This document shows, one piece after another, positions 43,860 through 63,212 of a stretch of DNA of 64,000 nucleotides. Positions within the stretch are counted from its first letter, which is position 1; every line of letters starts with the position of its first letter. A program made the translations under genes and the position numbers. Location of the stretch: the NCBI GenBank assembly GCA_009746045.1, contig RPFO01000667.1, positions 5,496,719 through 5,560,718 on the forward strand. The letters run 5' to 3'. This stretch comes from Mesostigma viride. Taxonomy: Eukaryota > Streptophyta > Mesostigmatophyceae > Mesostigmatales > Mesostigmataceae. The notes below the pieces were generated by a model. It saw only the letters and a list, made by a program, of their open reading frames with translations, had not been told where the DNA came from and made no database searches.

Positions 43860-44729
43860 TTAAACATTTTGCCGTCCCTTGGACACACCGCCCGTGGCCG
43901 ATGCGCTGTCCGCTGCGTAGTTGTCTTGCTCGACCGAAGACTGGAGGTCCCGTGCTGCCTGGGCTTTGCTCAATGTTCCTTCGTCAGTAGGACCCTGCGG
44001 GAGAACAGAGATCAGGGAAAATAGAGGAAATGCAGTGGTCAGTGTTGATGGTCGTGTCACAATTATTAAAAGCGATACGAGATGTGGTAGCACCAACATG
44101 TTGATCAGTGTGCTGGCAGACCGATACCGATATACCGAACTCTCAACGTGTTGAACCAGCAAACATCAAGCCTTGAGATTCACGAAAATCCTATCATTGT
44201 GGAGAGTTGTCTGTATCTTCTCGGCATTCGACAAGCGAAATGCGCCTCATCTCGATACTCGATGCGCTGTTCGCTACGCATGCCTGCTGGCAAGGTACGA
44301 TACCGTCGACCACGGGGCTTACCTGACTGCAGTGCCGAGCATACAAAGGCGGCGAGAGTATAGCTGGTTGAGCTACTGCAATTGCAAGCTCAACACTGGG
44401 AAGACGACAAATTGCAGCCCATGTCGATGCCTTAAATTGTCGAGTATGCCGGTAGCCCCACGAAAGGTTATGATGTTGACGTGCGGCTACCCCACGAGGC
44501 TGGCAGATTATCGCGCCCCGGCCTCGACTGACGCCCTGTATCCAACGTAGGAACTCGCAGGGGCCTTCCATAATCACAAAGCTCGCGTTTCTTACTGGGA
44601 ACGCTCGCTGCTGCCAGTGTATAACGCAGGTGCGAAAGGTCACGAAGGTCACGAGTCCCGGGAAGATTGTCTTCGTTGATGAAGTCTTGCTGTATCTTTT
44701 TGCTCCACGCTCGCGTTGTTGGTGGCACG
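43860..44729 (-). CDS. Possible spliced gene, unknown function
   Basis: Three exon-like blocks on the minus strand with matching phases. First, about 44729-44596: PPTTRAWSKKIQQDFINEDN ... LRDLSHLRYTLAAASVP, donor GTAAGA, one base left over. Second, 44375-44323: acceptor TTGCAG, supplying two bases, IAQPAILSPPLYARHCSQ, donor GTAAGC. Third, 43994-43860: acceptor CCCGCAG, GPTDEGTLSKAQAARDLQSS ... GGVSKGRQNV, TAA stop. The upstream start is not identified; the first block could be preceded by another exon, with an acceptor-like AG at 44731. I recognise no family. It is head-to-head with the gene at 45855. The call rests on splice-site quality and phase, and is unproven. Confidence 0.35.
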
Positions 44730-45854
44730 CTGCTACGTGGCGAGCGGTGGCACCTGCACCCATAATACGCGCCCCAACGGGCGCCTGGACACCTGGACGA
44801 TTCCTGAACGAGATAACCGTACGCAAGTGGAATCTGTACTAGGTGGTTTAATATGCTGGTGACGCGGCGCTGGCTGCTAGCAATCCTGCATTGGTTATCG
44901 CAGTGTTATCGCTGGCGAAGAAACAGCGTTGCAGAAGCAAGTGCACGAAATCTCGGCGAGAATGACTGCCACTAACAATTATCTGGTTGCGAGGCTACGA
45001 CTTCCCTAGGTGATTTTACCTTAATTACCGTCAAGTTGTCAACTATCCGCGAGGCTATTCCCGCGGAAGTGCTGCTAAGCCTTTTTTAGCCATAATATCA
45101 AAATGCCAAGCGCCGTAGCTTGCAGTGGAGCACTTCAGGTCCGTCGCCTTTTGTTGCTGCTGTCCCCTAGCTGGATTGCTTGACAACTTGGCAGTTTATC
45201 GCCGTCCGTGATTAGTGAGCCCTTGGCCTTACACACCGCTCATACGTTTCGATGTTGAATGGCATTGTTTTTCTAGTGGTTACCAGTCGTTGTGCGAGCA
45301 TTTATCAGTGAGGGAGCTTGGGTTTTGCAGTGCCCAAGTTTACGCAGTTTCTGTGCATTTATTGTTGCCATCACGTGGTTGTAGGGCAGACTGCCAATAT
45401 GCCGGATGCTCTTTTGTACACGGTTTGAGTTCTGTACACAAGTTCTGTACACAAGTTTGGGAAGTTCTGTAACTACGCTCAGAGCAATTACCTAAGTGAT
45501 GTTTTTGGTTAACGTTTAGGCATCGAGCTGCTGGTGGTACATCTGTCAGAGCAATTTCCTGACTGAGCAGTCAGAATGGCCGTATATAAGTTCACGTTGT
45601 AATCAATGCTGAAGGAGTATGCTATCTAGTTGTTAAATCGAGGAGGCTGCAACTTTCGAGCTGTTGCTGAGTTTGCTTTACACTTCACCGCTGAATTACC
45701 TGTACTCCTCCGTTACGTTTTGCAGGCGGCACTTCTCGTAAAGAGCAGCGTCCAATCCGGGGCGCTCTCAGGTAATGGCTCCCAATCCTTGCGGAAGCGC
45801 TTATCGGGCCCAGCACCAGCATGCTGGTCCCAGAGGTTAACCCGAGTTCGGGCG

Positions 45855-46286
45855 ATGGCCGATGAACCCAGCTCAAAGCCACCATCGGAGCCTGCTGCGA
45901 AATCACCCTTTTCTGATGGCGCCAAATCCCCATTCTCTGATGGCGCGATCAAGCGTCCACCAAAAGCCGTCAATCCTTTTGAAAAAGACGTCGACATCGT
46001 CGGTGGAGTTATACTAACTCCCGGGAAGCGGCTGCCGAGCGATTTCGGCGATTCCGGCGGTGGCAAAATGAACAAGGGAAAGCCGATGATGAGCCCGTTT
46101 GCAGATGACCCCAAGCTGGAGATGCCAGCAGAAACGTCCATCTTCCAGAACATTTTCAACATGCTCAAGTCGGCGACCCTCGACCAGTTCGCGATCGTGC
46201 TCAGCTTTGTCATGATTGTCTGCCTTATGCTGGTGACCGTGTTCATCGTCGTCAAGGCCGGCGGGGTGCACTTCAACGACTCTTGA
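45855..46286 (+). CDS. Small single-pass membrane protein, unknown family, 143 aa
   Basis: Begins MADEPSSKPPSEPAAKSPFS. The start was chosen because it opens a disordered, Ser/Pro-rich leader; the frame is open upstream to 45630, where an acceptor-like ttttgcag at 45717-45724 hints at a 5' UTR intron. Residues 1-50 hold two copies of KSPFSDGA, and MSPFADDP occurs near residue 80; NPFEKD (near residue 40) is an NPF motif of the type that binds EH domains in vesicle traffic. Residues about 110-135 form one hydrophobic helix (LDQFAIVLSFVMIVCLMLVT VFIVV), followed by only a dozen residues, so it looks tail-anchored or C-terminally short. TGTAA at 46478, 192 bp past the stop, could be a green-algal-type polyadenylation signal. 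I do not recognise the family. Confidence 0.65.
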   Translation: MADEPSSKPPSEPAAKSPFSDGAKSPFSDGAIKRPPKAVNPFEKDVDIVGGVILTPGKRLPSDFGDSGGGKMNKGKPMMSPFADDPKLEMPAETSIFQNIFNMLKSATLDQFAIVLSFVMIVCLMLVTVFIVVKAGGVHFNDS

Positions 46287-46289
46287 GGC

Positions 46290-46864
46290 TTGTCAACATT
46301 CAACGCCAGGACACGACGAGTCAAGTTCCAACAACGCACGATGACGAGTTCAACCTTTCATTGGGAGACCATGACTCCAAGCTTTTCCATGAGACAAACG
46401 GGACAGGCTGGACATTCGGGGCATTTGTTCTGCACCTTGGTCTGCCTGCCCTGGGTATTGATGAACCCGTTAAAACATGTAAAACAGCTTATGGTGGCCA
46501 TTGTGGCCTGGCTTGATGAATAATTTAATAAGATGGATAGAGTAGGCACACGTAGTTTCGCCTTTCCGCATGAATAAACAATGCTTCTTTTATTTGTCAT
46601 GGGGTTTCATAGTTCGCTTTGTCATTGGAGTCATGACTGTATATGCTCTTGCCTCTCCGTTCTGCCATTATCATCGGCATAGGCGCCTGGCCGACAATCA
46701 CATTAGTTGCCCCATGCTCAGTTCAGTTATAGAGCTCTAAGATTTTGCATGTGACATGTTAGCTCCATTCAACGTACCCCTTTCAATTGGGCACCAGCTG
46801 ATTTGTTTATATGGATTGGTCGAAGTCAAGTTATCCATGCATGAGGCAACCACAGCTAGTTGGC
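46290..46864. other. 3' flank, no gene seen
   Basis: Presumed 3' UTR of the gene before it, then spacer. Nothing recognisable. Confidence 0.4.
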
Positions 46865-47015
46865 AACCAAAGCATGTAGACTGCTTCACGTGGGTACCAA
46901 TAAAGCGACCTTCAACCCCTAAACACAACGAGGAGAAGGAAGGGCGCCTGTCCCGGCTAGCTAGTCTCTGACGTACTGCCTCAAGCGGGCAGGCCACAGA
47001 GGACTCTCTCTGCAT
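46865..47015 (-). mobile_element. SINE-like element, antisense copy
   Basis: gactgcttcacgtgggtacc and ccttcaacccctaaacacaa match the 22680-22830 copy. Confidence 0.6.
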
Positions 47016-47135
47016 CATGGCCTAGTTAACTAGAAAAACCCAATTAATTAATTATAGGACCGCTGCAGACCGGCGTCTGGCAGGGTTGCGTCCTGTCGCC
47101 GTACCTGTTTATTATTGTAGTGGATTATGTTATGC

Positions 47136-47317
47136 CCACCCCAAGAGGAAGGGGCGTTTTGCTGAGTAATGTAGTTAGGAATTTCTAGACTAGCTAGCTT
47201 AGAGTTAGGTAGTTCGATTACGCGGCTTCTCCCACCTCCACCCACCCCGCATGGAAAATGTGCTACATGCATGATCTCCCAACGGAGGCATGTTGTAATT
47301 TAATTTAATTTTTACTT
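47136..47317 (+). mobile_element. LINE F: 182-bp 5'-truncated insertion in LINE E
   Basis: Flanked by ttatgttatgc at 47125-47135 and 47318-47328 (11 bp, exact). The body is the last codons and 3' UTR of the KRRRRFDE family, with the CTCCCAACGGAG hairpin and (AATTT)n tail. Confidence 0.92.
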
Positions 47318-48280
47318 TTATGTTATGCGCCAGGCACGCGCTCGCTTTGCTAGCATTGCAGGCCGTGCCCCTGGCCTAGCGATCACGAACGAGCTTGAAG
47401 AAGGGGGCCGACTATAACAAGGTTGGCTCCTTGATAACAAGCTAGCAGAATTTACTAGCTGACCTCATTTATGCCGACGACATCACGCTCATCGAGAAGC
47501 CGGAGTCTGCCCAACTTTGGCTCGAGGCTTGGGTGGTTGGTCTAGAAATCAGCCCCAAAACAGAGGCCCTGGCCGGCCCTCGGCATGGCAGGGCCCCCAC
47601 CCACACTTCGCTTGTTAGACGACACCGAGGTCAACTACCCTACTTCAGGCCGCTTCAAGCTGTTCGGCAGTTGGACAGCTCGATCCCGACTGCGAGGACG
47701 ACCTGACGACATGCACGGATCGGCATGGCGTGGGCGCAACTCCATGACCAGTGACCGCCGCTGGTGGAGCAACCCCGCCCCACCCCGGATCGTCAAGCGT
47801 CACCTCTTCAAGGTCGTCATTCTGACGATCGTGACCTACGGCGCCGAGACCTGGACACTTACGCAGGAGCTGCAGCAACGACTCGACGGCAACGTCACCA
47901 AGATGCTGCGCAAGGCCCTTAACATCCCCTTTGGTTTGCACATTAGTAATGAGGATTTGTACGCTGATTTCGGCCCTATGTTTCCCACATTCTTAGGCAC
48001 AGGCGCCTGGGCCTAGCCGGGCACCTGGCCCGCACAGATCAGGTAGACACATCAGATAGACTAGCTGGCACCAAGCCCGCCCAGCCTGGGCGTTATGTCC
48101 TCCGTCACCTGGCGTGCCCCAGGCCGCGCGCGGCACTAGGGCCGCCACCCGTGGACTAGTTTCGTGATTGACTCGGCATGGACATGTGCTAGGTACCCTA
48201 GACGTGACGAGCTCACACCTGGGCAGCCTCCGGCCTGGTTTGTCCGTAATATGGAGGCCTGCAGATGCATGGTGCGCAAG

Positions 48281-49131
48281 CTAGATTAGCTACCATCGGA
48301 GGTCCCGTTCCGCAACCGCTTCAAGCTGTTGGGGAGTTGGCTTCCTGACACTGCCGACGATGTGGACACACGCATCGGCCTTGCCTGGGCCAGGCTCCGT
48401 TCGCTCAACACCTACTGGCGCTCGAAGGGCCTGGGCGAGCACCGCAAGCGCATGCTCTTCAAGGTCCTCACGAGTCCTCACGGTGCTCACGTATGGCGCC
48501 GAGGCGTGGACCATCCCACCCAAACTGGCAGCTAGGCTAGACGGCACGGTTTACAGGATGCTCCGACAGGTCCTTAACGTAGGGTTTTCCGAGCGTCCGT
48601 CATCAGAGTCTTTGTATCATGGCATGCCTCGTATTTCGGACGAGATTAGGCAGCGTAGGATAGCATTTGTAGGACACCTTGCTCGCACCAGCCAGGTCGA
48701 CACCGCCCTTGGCCTGGCCGGCCCCCAGCGGCTTGGCCAGCCAGGGCGGCACATTCTGACCTGGCCTGGCCCCGAGGGCATTCCCAAAAGGGTAGGGAAA
48801 CCTGTCACGAACTACATCCAGATGCTGCTGGACGACCTAGTGGTCCCAGCCCAGTTTGAGCACCGCATCCACTCTCTCTCCCGTCTTTGGACTGCCATGC
48901 AGGACAAGACGCGGTGGAAGAAGATTGTCAAGGCGCACACGCCCGACCCTGTGGGCAAGCCCCCTCCCCCCAAGCGGAGGAGGCGTTTTGATGAGTAGTG
49001 TAGTTAGGATTTTCTAGATAGCTTAGAGTTAGGATAGTTCGATCACGCGGCTTCCTCCACCCCATCCATCATGGAATATGTGCTACATGATCTCCCCACG
49101 GAGGCATGTTATAATTTAATTTTAATTTTTA
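48281..49131 (+). mobile_element. LINE G: 851-bp 5'-truncated insertion in LINE E
   Basis: Flanked by atggtgcgcaag at 48269-48280 and 49132-49143 (12 bp, exact). Carries the RT C-terminus of the KRRRRFDE family (FKLLGSWLPDTADDVDTRIG ... HTPDPVGKPPPPKRRRRFDE, stop at 48996), with one frameshift near 48470, then 3' UTR, hairpin and (AATTT)n tail. Confidence 0.92.
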
Positions 49132-49366
49132 ATGGTGCGCAAGGATATTTGGCAAGTAGTGATGAAGGAGACCACCCCCAAGTCTGTGGGGGCTCCGCGT
49201 GTGACCGCATATGGCATTCATAGCAATTCGGGCCGCGGTGCCCACAACCCTGTAACTAGGACCTAGATAGCTTACACCATCGATCCATTCCATCCCATGT
49301 TCCCCTCCCACTGAGGACTTATGCTCACGTGTACACAGTCGCGTGTCTATTAACTAATTGATTAAC

Positions 49367-49455
49367 CCATTCCATTCCATGTTCCCCTCCCACTGAGGAC
49401 TTATGCTCACGTGATGCAGTCACGTGTCTATTAAATAATTAATTAATTAATTGCC
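49367..49455 (+). mobile_element. Short second copy of NSGRGAHNP-family 3' end
   Basis: Repeats cactgaggacttatgctcac, the hairpin CACGTGA-tgca-GTCACGTG and an AATT tail directly after the LINE E tail. Confidence 0.75.
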
Positions 49456-49456
49456 G

Positions 49457-49742
49457 ATGCAGAGAGCTACTCTCTGCTGAGACGCCATGCCCTATCCATT
49501 GTTTAGTCATGATCTGAGCTGGTTGTCTCCTTGATGATGATCTTCCCCCCTATGTCCGCACCTTAGTTGCTGGAATACGAAGTGGTGCAGGTGCACTTTG
49601 TGCACCCAGAGCAGGTGTAGTTTACACCCCACCCTTGCAGGAAGTAGCCCAGAATGTATTAAAAGCCATGTGCCCCTTCTCAGGGATATGTGCTACATGT
49701 ACTCCCAATGGAGATATGTTCCAATTTAATATAATTTAATTT
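49457..49742 (+). mobile_element. 3' end of the ORF1-only element family
   Basis: Matches the minus strand of 24798-25085 (gcccttgcaggaagtag-type block, gccccttctcaggg, tgtgctacatgtactcccaa). Ends in an ATTTAAT tail directly against the DHAR stop codon. Confidence 0.75.
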
Positions 49743-57742
<8,000 letters not shown>

Positions 57743-58820
57743 CTCGCCATTGCTATCAAGTCAGGGAGCTGCCGTGAATCTGTAGGCACAGCTTACTTTA
57801 ACTTCGCATGCTCTGCTGCTCAACTAGGTTCACCTGGCAATAAAACCACTTGTTTATCATAGATGAATCGTCCATTTGCGAACGAAGCTTGCCCTTACAC
57901 TGAGGATGGTGCCTTTATTGATCAACGTGGACACAGAGGAAACTGTCTGGCTAGAGCTGAGGATATGAGGACGGGTCGCCGACGAAATTCTCAGGGCCAT
58001 TGTTGACGCATGTGCTTGCGAGCTATTCTCGACGACGAAGATATTGCCTAGAGGTAATGCCTTTTCTCTTGACCAATGTATCTGAATCTTTGCCTTTCTG
58101 CACGCCAGTGTACACAGGAGCCTGCAACGCTGAGGTCGCCATCAAATACCAGGAAATTGGGGGCTGCTGCGTTGTACCACGTCGTTTCTTGCCAAGTGGC
58201 GGAGTCCGGGATTATATATGGTTGTTGTTGTTGTTGTTGTTGACTTGTTGTTTTTGTTGTTGTTGCCCACGGGACGACACACCTGACAGGACCAGCAATA
58301 ATTTTACGACGTTATCATAGGCATGTACTCAATAGTCCAAGTTCCAAATTCTTTATTTATGTTTTCAATGCAACGGTCAAACGGTCAAACAAGTACAGGA
58401 CCTTGCGTCCGTTTTAGTTCGAATACTTCCGTGTAGGTGCCTGACTAGTGGCCGTCATGAACATTGAACGGGCACAATCAAGCGAGATTCGGAGACTTTC
58501 GGCGCACCCTCGGGTCGCGTGGCCCCGGACATGGCAGAACAAAAATACCACCAGTCCTGCCCGCATGACATGCCATGATGGGGACTGGGGAGAGGATTCG
58601 GGCGCAATGAACAAACGGCAGCATCGGAAGTCCGAAGGTTAAAAAACGTGCTACCTAATTTCCGCGCGTCTCGACGAAACCGCAGGCCGCTTGTGCGTCA
58701 CGACGTAGCGAGTTTTACAAACCTCCTGCTTGATAGACCGGCGTGCTGCCGCGCGCAGCTGCTGTGATCCGGGCGACTATATTTGTTAGGCTAGTTCAAC
58801 TAAGCAGCTTTTGTACCATC
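57743..58820. promoter_or_regulatory. Shared head-to-head promoter region of DHAR and ARL3
   Basis: About 1.08 kb between the DHAR start (minus) and the ARL3 start codon (plus), with no other gene seen. It must hold both 5' ends; no TATA box or defined element can be assigned. A (TTG)n run lies at 58220-58265. Confidence 0.4.
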
Positions 58821-61800
58821 ATGGTAATGTACCAGAAAGTGTTGATTTTGCCGCCCTGTCCTCCAGGATCGTTTTGTGAATGTAGTCTTTGGTAGTCCGG
58901 TTTATGCATAGATTACAGCACCATGATTCTCCATCGCTCGTTGTAGCTCAAGCATTGTCCGAAAGGTCTGACTTTGTGCATGTGTTTCATCCGCGCACAA
59001 TATCTTGCAGGGTCTCCTGTCTCTTCTGCGCAGCATAAAAAACAAGGAGGGCGAGGTAATCCCATTATCTTTTCATCATTCGTGTACATCATAGTTTGCC
59101 GGAGGCTTCCTGTTTGTACCGATGCAAAACTTTTTCCAGTTTTGTACTCATCCATGGGCGCCATACCGATTATTTTTGCTTGTTTGACGTTTTTGGACGC
59201 GCAGTCCCGCATTTTGATGCTTGGTCTTGACAACGCCGGAAAGACAACAATCCTGAAGCAACTGTCCGGAGAGGACATCTCGTCAATTACGCCCACGCAG
59301 GTAAAGATGCCTTGTATTCCTGGCAGTGTGGCTCATGGGACAGAAATAGTCTGTCAGCCGGCTGGATGGCCGGTGTGATCGTTCTATCGTTTCTTCCGTC
59401 CGTTGAGTTGGTTGGTCTACCAGTCAATCAGGCATGTATTTTATTAGTTGGCACATACATCGTTTAGGCACTGATTACATGAGTTAGTTTCACTACTTCC
59501 CTGAATTTAGCTTTTGCCATTGGTGTTGAGCGGTATCTCTCCAACGCTTCGCTATGGCGAAACAGAGATCAGGGATTGAGCATTTGATGCATGATTGAAG
59601 GCCTTTATTGTTTACAGAGCACATGAAGTGCGTGGTCTTTTTGGGTGCATTGTTGCGGTTTAGGGATTGGTGCATGCGTCATTGTGCTTAGCTTGTTTCA
59701 TGTTCTCAGGTTCACATTATTTGCCAAGAAAGAATGAGTTTTCTGTCGATCGTTTTATGTCGAAGCCAAAGGAATGCGCTGCGTCTTGCACATGCTACAT
59801 GCCATTGTTTGCATGCTGGAACTGACACAGGGAGGTCAGTTGATGCGCATGGACCCATTGCATTTGCCGTCGCGTTATCGCCATCTCTCATCTTCCCAAA
59901 ATTTTCCGTTTTGTTCCTTGGAATTATCTTATTGTGTGTGCGAAACAATCCAGGGTTTCAACATCAAGTCGATGATGCATGAAGGCTTCAAGCTCAACGT
60001 GTGGGATATTGGAGGTGTGCAATGGCGCTAAAAATAGATTTAAAACTTTGGATGATGCCATTATGATATTGGAGGTATGCAACCCCGTTTCTCTTCTGCT
60101 CCATAGTTTTGTGCATACAAGGACCCTCCAGGGGTTGTGCTGGAATTTTTATCCCTGTTTTATTGCTGGGAAAGCATGGTTTGCATGGTGTTGAGCTTGG
60201 TTCAGTGAGAAGTATTTCACGTAACCGCTCGGCTACCATCTTACGTTACAGGCCCTTCCATGGACTGCAGTTGTTTCCCTCTTTTTTTTTTTGCACTGCT
60301 CATCGCGATCATGCTGGATCAAACTTTGGTGCCTGGATTGATAAGGTTCTTGAAGTTGCTCAGCTCAGTGGCCCAAAATCTCTCCATTCTTTCAGGGCCA
60401 TTGGTTTGGTAGCGGAGTATTTTGCCCACCCATGGTTGTGTGTATATGACACCTGTCTCACCTGGGTGTATTGCCCCTGTGCATTGGTGGTCAAATTGAC
60501 TTGCAGTCCATTGCTGTAAGCGAAGCGGATCGTTGCTTGCGCCACATCTGCTGCCTGCTACATACTCATTGGTCCCTCAGGTCAGAAGACCATTCGCCCA
60601 TACTGGAGAAACTACTATGACTCCACGGATGGACTGGTATGTGCGCCATGCGGCTTTTGCTGGCTTGCAGTTTCTGTATGCTTGTCTGGGCTTGGGAGCA
60701 GGGAGTTGGGAGGAGTGGAAGTTGGGCTTTAACTTCAAAATACCTTTTTTCTGGCCTCGATGGGTCCTGCGTGGTAGAGGCGTCCTGCACATGTGCCCTG
60801 TTTTTGTTTGGTCATGTGCGGTGCCATAGGTTGGCTTGCCTTCCCATCAAGGTCACTAGGGCAGGGGATAGTCAGTCAAACCAGGCGTGCTCTTGGGAAC
60901 GTACATCTTTGCGATGCTCTCATGTATAGTGGTGGCTTTGGCAACTGGCGCCATCGAGGACATGCTGGTCTGAAAAAGGGTTAGTCACTTTGGAGCCTTC
61001 TTGCGCTACAGGACGTATTGCTTGGAATCGTTATTTGTGTGATGTGACCTGTGGGTGCGATAGCAAGAGGGACAGTGTCGCTCGTATGATGTTGTCAAAC
61101 GAAGGGAAGGTTCCAAAAGCCTTAGAAAGGAAACATGGTGTTGTGGCATTGCTTTACACTGCATTTTGTAGGGGCAGCCTCTCTTGGCTCCATAAATCCC
61201 CGCTCGATTTGTATGGCCTTGTCAATGCATTCGCTGGGTGTGCTCCCGCTGTCTCTGCTGACCCTTTGGTGATATCCCCATTCTGGTTCCATCTCTGTGC
61301 AGATCTACGTCATTGACAGTGCGGACAGGCGGCCAGAGAGGCTTGAGGAGACTGGTACGGCCCTGCTCTTTCTTTCTCTGTGCATTGATTATATGCGTCC
61401 ATGGGCCGGATTTTCCAGATCTCAGGCCTGCGTTGGTCATTGTTTTGATGTCATCTGGGGTGATTGGTTGTCAGATCGCAGCAGTGTCTTTTAATAGTGT
61501 CGGATCGGGGCATGCGTATACTAGGCGTGTGTCTGTTGGTCGTGCTTGGTTACCGCTTATGCAGTGTGTCGAGATGTTTTACATTTGATCCCCCGATATG
61601 GGAACGCGCCTGATCCACGTTTGATGATACATTCAAATTATCTACTGCATTCAAACTATCTACTACATTCAAATTATCTACTGCATTCAAATTATCTACT
61701 GCATTTAAATTATCTACTGCATTCAAATTATCTACTGCATTCAAATTATCTACTGCATTCAAATTATCTACTGCCTAGTTGATCGCTTTTATGGCTTGGC

Positions 61801-62627
61801 GGAACGGGCAGAGTAGGGGAAGTGTGAGTTTGAGCACGGTGGAAGTGTGGGACAAGTGAGGGAAGCAAAGGGTAAACTGTGCTGTTTTGGGAAGTGGGGT
61901 TTTCAATTAGAGTTATCCTTGAATTGCAGCCTTTTTCGGCTGTGTCCCGGTAGGCCCAGGAGATGTTACCCAGGAATTGGCTGTGTCCCAACCCAGACTA
62001 GGTCTGGTTGGCTTGGGGCGACAGTTTGCAAGTGGCCAGTCCCTTGCAGCCCTGGGAGAGAATCCATGGTTGTAATAAGTCGTTTCCTGTTAGCCATGGT
62101 GCTGTGCTTTGGTCAATTGTGCGCGCAGCATTGCTCCCTCTGCTGCGCCGCCTTCAAATGTTGGTTTACATTATCATGCCTTAACATGGCTGCGCCTTCC
62201 TGTTGAATCACCTTCAGATTCTGCCTGCGCACTCACCTTCACAATCAACTAACCACCAATACCCCTTGCCCAATAAACCACCAAAACCTCTTACCCAACG
62301 AACTGCCAAAACCCCGTGCCCAATGAACCACCTAAACCTCTTGCCCAACAAACCACCGAACACCCGTGCCCGACAAACCACCAAAACCCTGTGTCCGACG
62401 AACCACCAAGACCCCTTGCTTGACGAACCACCAAATCCCCGTGCCCAACGAACCGCAAAACCCCGGTTGCAACGAACCACCAAACCTGTTGCCCACCGTG
62501 CCTCCCCTGCCCCTTGGCGGTAGGCGTGGAGCTCGCCGAGTTGCTGCAGGAGGACAAGCTGGCAGGCGTGCCGCTGCTGGTGCTGGCCAACAAGAAGGAC
62601 CTAATGCATGCCATTCCGCCAAACGAG
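58821..62627 (+). CDS. ARL3: ARL3, Arf-like GTPase of cilia (3'-partial, 7 exons seen)
   Basis: GTPase that releases lipidated cargo inside cilia. Exons: 58821-58823 (ATG only), 59011-59055, 59205-59300, 59954-60014, 60581-60636, 61303-61354, 62524-62627; phases agree and give 139 of about 180 residues. Sequence in order: M then [16 protein letters not shown]-loop [26 protein letters not shown] (switch I), NVWDIGGQ (switch II), [42 protein letters not shown] and NKKD (guanine specificity; NKQD in most family members). SSITPTQGFNIKS and the GLLSxLR start separate ARL3 from ARL2 and ARF. The SAL motif and C-terminus are not found before 64000 and should lie beyond. The RRPERLEE stretch is slightly longer than the usual RKRFEE. 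Confidence 0.93.
61624..61776. repeat. 18-bp minisatellite in ARL3 intron 6
   Basis: Nine units of attcaaattatctactgc. Confidence 0.95.
62240..62500. repeat. ~30-bp degenerate repeat before ARL3 exon 7
   Basis: About nine C/A-rich units containing aaaccaccaaaaccc and ttgccca; immediately upstream of the exon 7 acceptor. Confidence 0.8.
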
Positions 62628-63212
62628 GTAGGCTGGCGCGCTGCGCGTTAAATGCAGGCCTTGTATTTTCATAAGTGTGAAAAATGGTGCTGCTGTTTCA
62701 AGGTGCAAGCATGTTGGTTCGCCTAGGGGGGAAGCGTCAGTTGACAATCGAGGGTTTGACATTGTTGTTCCAGATCCGGCTTGGATTGAGCTTTAGAGTG
62801 CCTTTGACCAGTATTTTTTGCCTTTGGGCTTTAGGTTGCCTTTTACTAGCATTATTCGCCAAGGCAATAGCCCTGAAGGCCAATAGGAGAAGGGAATGGG
62901 TGGTGTGAGCAGTAGGTCAGGGGAACCGGCTTCCACCCACGAGAAATTTCCACAGGCTTTGTCGTTGTTGGTTAATATCATAGCGGCTGTCTGCCCAGAG
63001 TCCCAGCCTTCACTTGATCTCACCGCTGCTGTTGGTGTCCAGTCCAGATGATTAGTCCAGGCTCGATTTTCCATAACCGGAATCCCTGTTCAAGGCAGGT
63101 CTGGCTTTTCCTTGATGAGTCTTTCCACTCTTGCCTCGCCTTGGGGGTACCAAAACAAAGCATAATTGCTTTTGCCACTGTAGGCTTGCTTGCCCAAGCA
63201 GCCAACATGCTA

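Larger units (their letters stand above)
47045..49366 (+). pseudogene. LINE E: RTE-like, NSGRGAHNP family, hit by two later insertions
   Basis: Pieces 47045-47135, 47329-48280 and 49144-49366 belong to one 5'-truncated element. They read LQTGVWQGCVLSPYLFIIVVDYVM, then RQARARFASIAG, LTDLIYADDITLIEKPESAQ (catalytic YADD), VILTIVTYGAETWTL, LARTDQVDTS, then VRNMEACRCMVRKDIWQVVM and the end NSGRGAHNPVTRT. Several frameshifts. The 3' UTR has cactgaggacttatgctcac and a CACGTG hairpin, then an AATT tail. Confidence 0.85.

Noticed and set aside
44194-44826. 210-codon minus ORF
   Set aside because: It runs through good splice sites in another frame, has no family similarity, and is likely chance.
62770-62900. 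Possible next ARL3 exon after ttccag at 62773 (IRLGLSFRV)
   Set aside because: It does not match the expected ARL3 continuation, and no good downstream donor is seen; the real exons are probably beyond the window.
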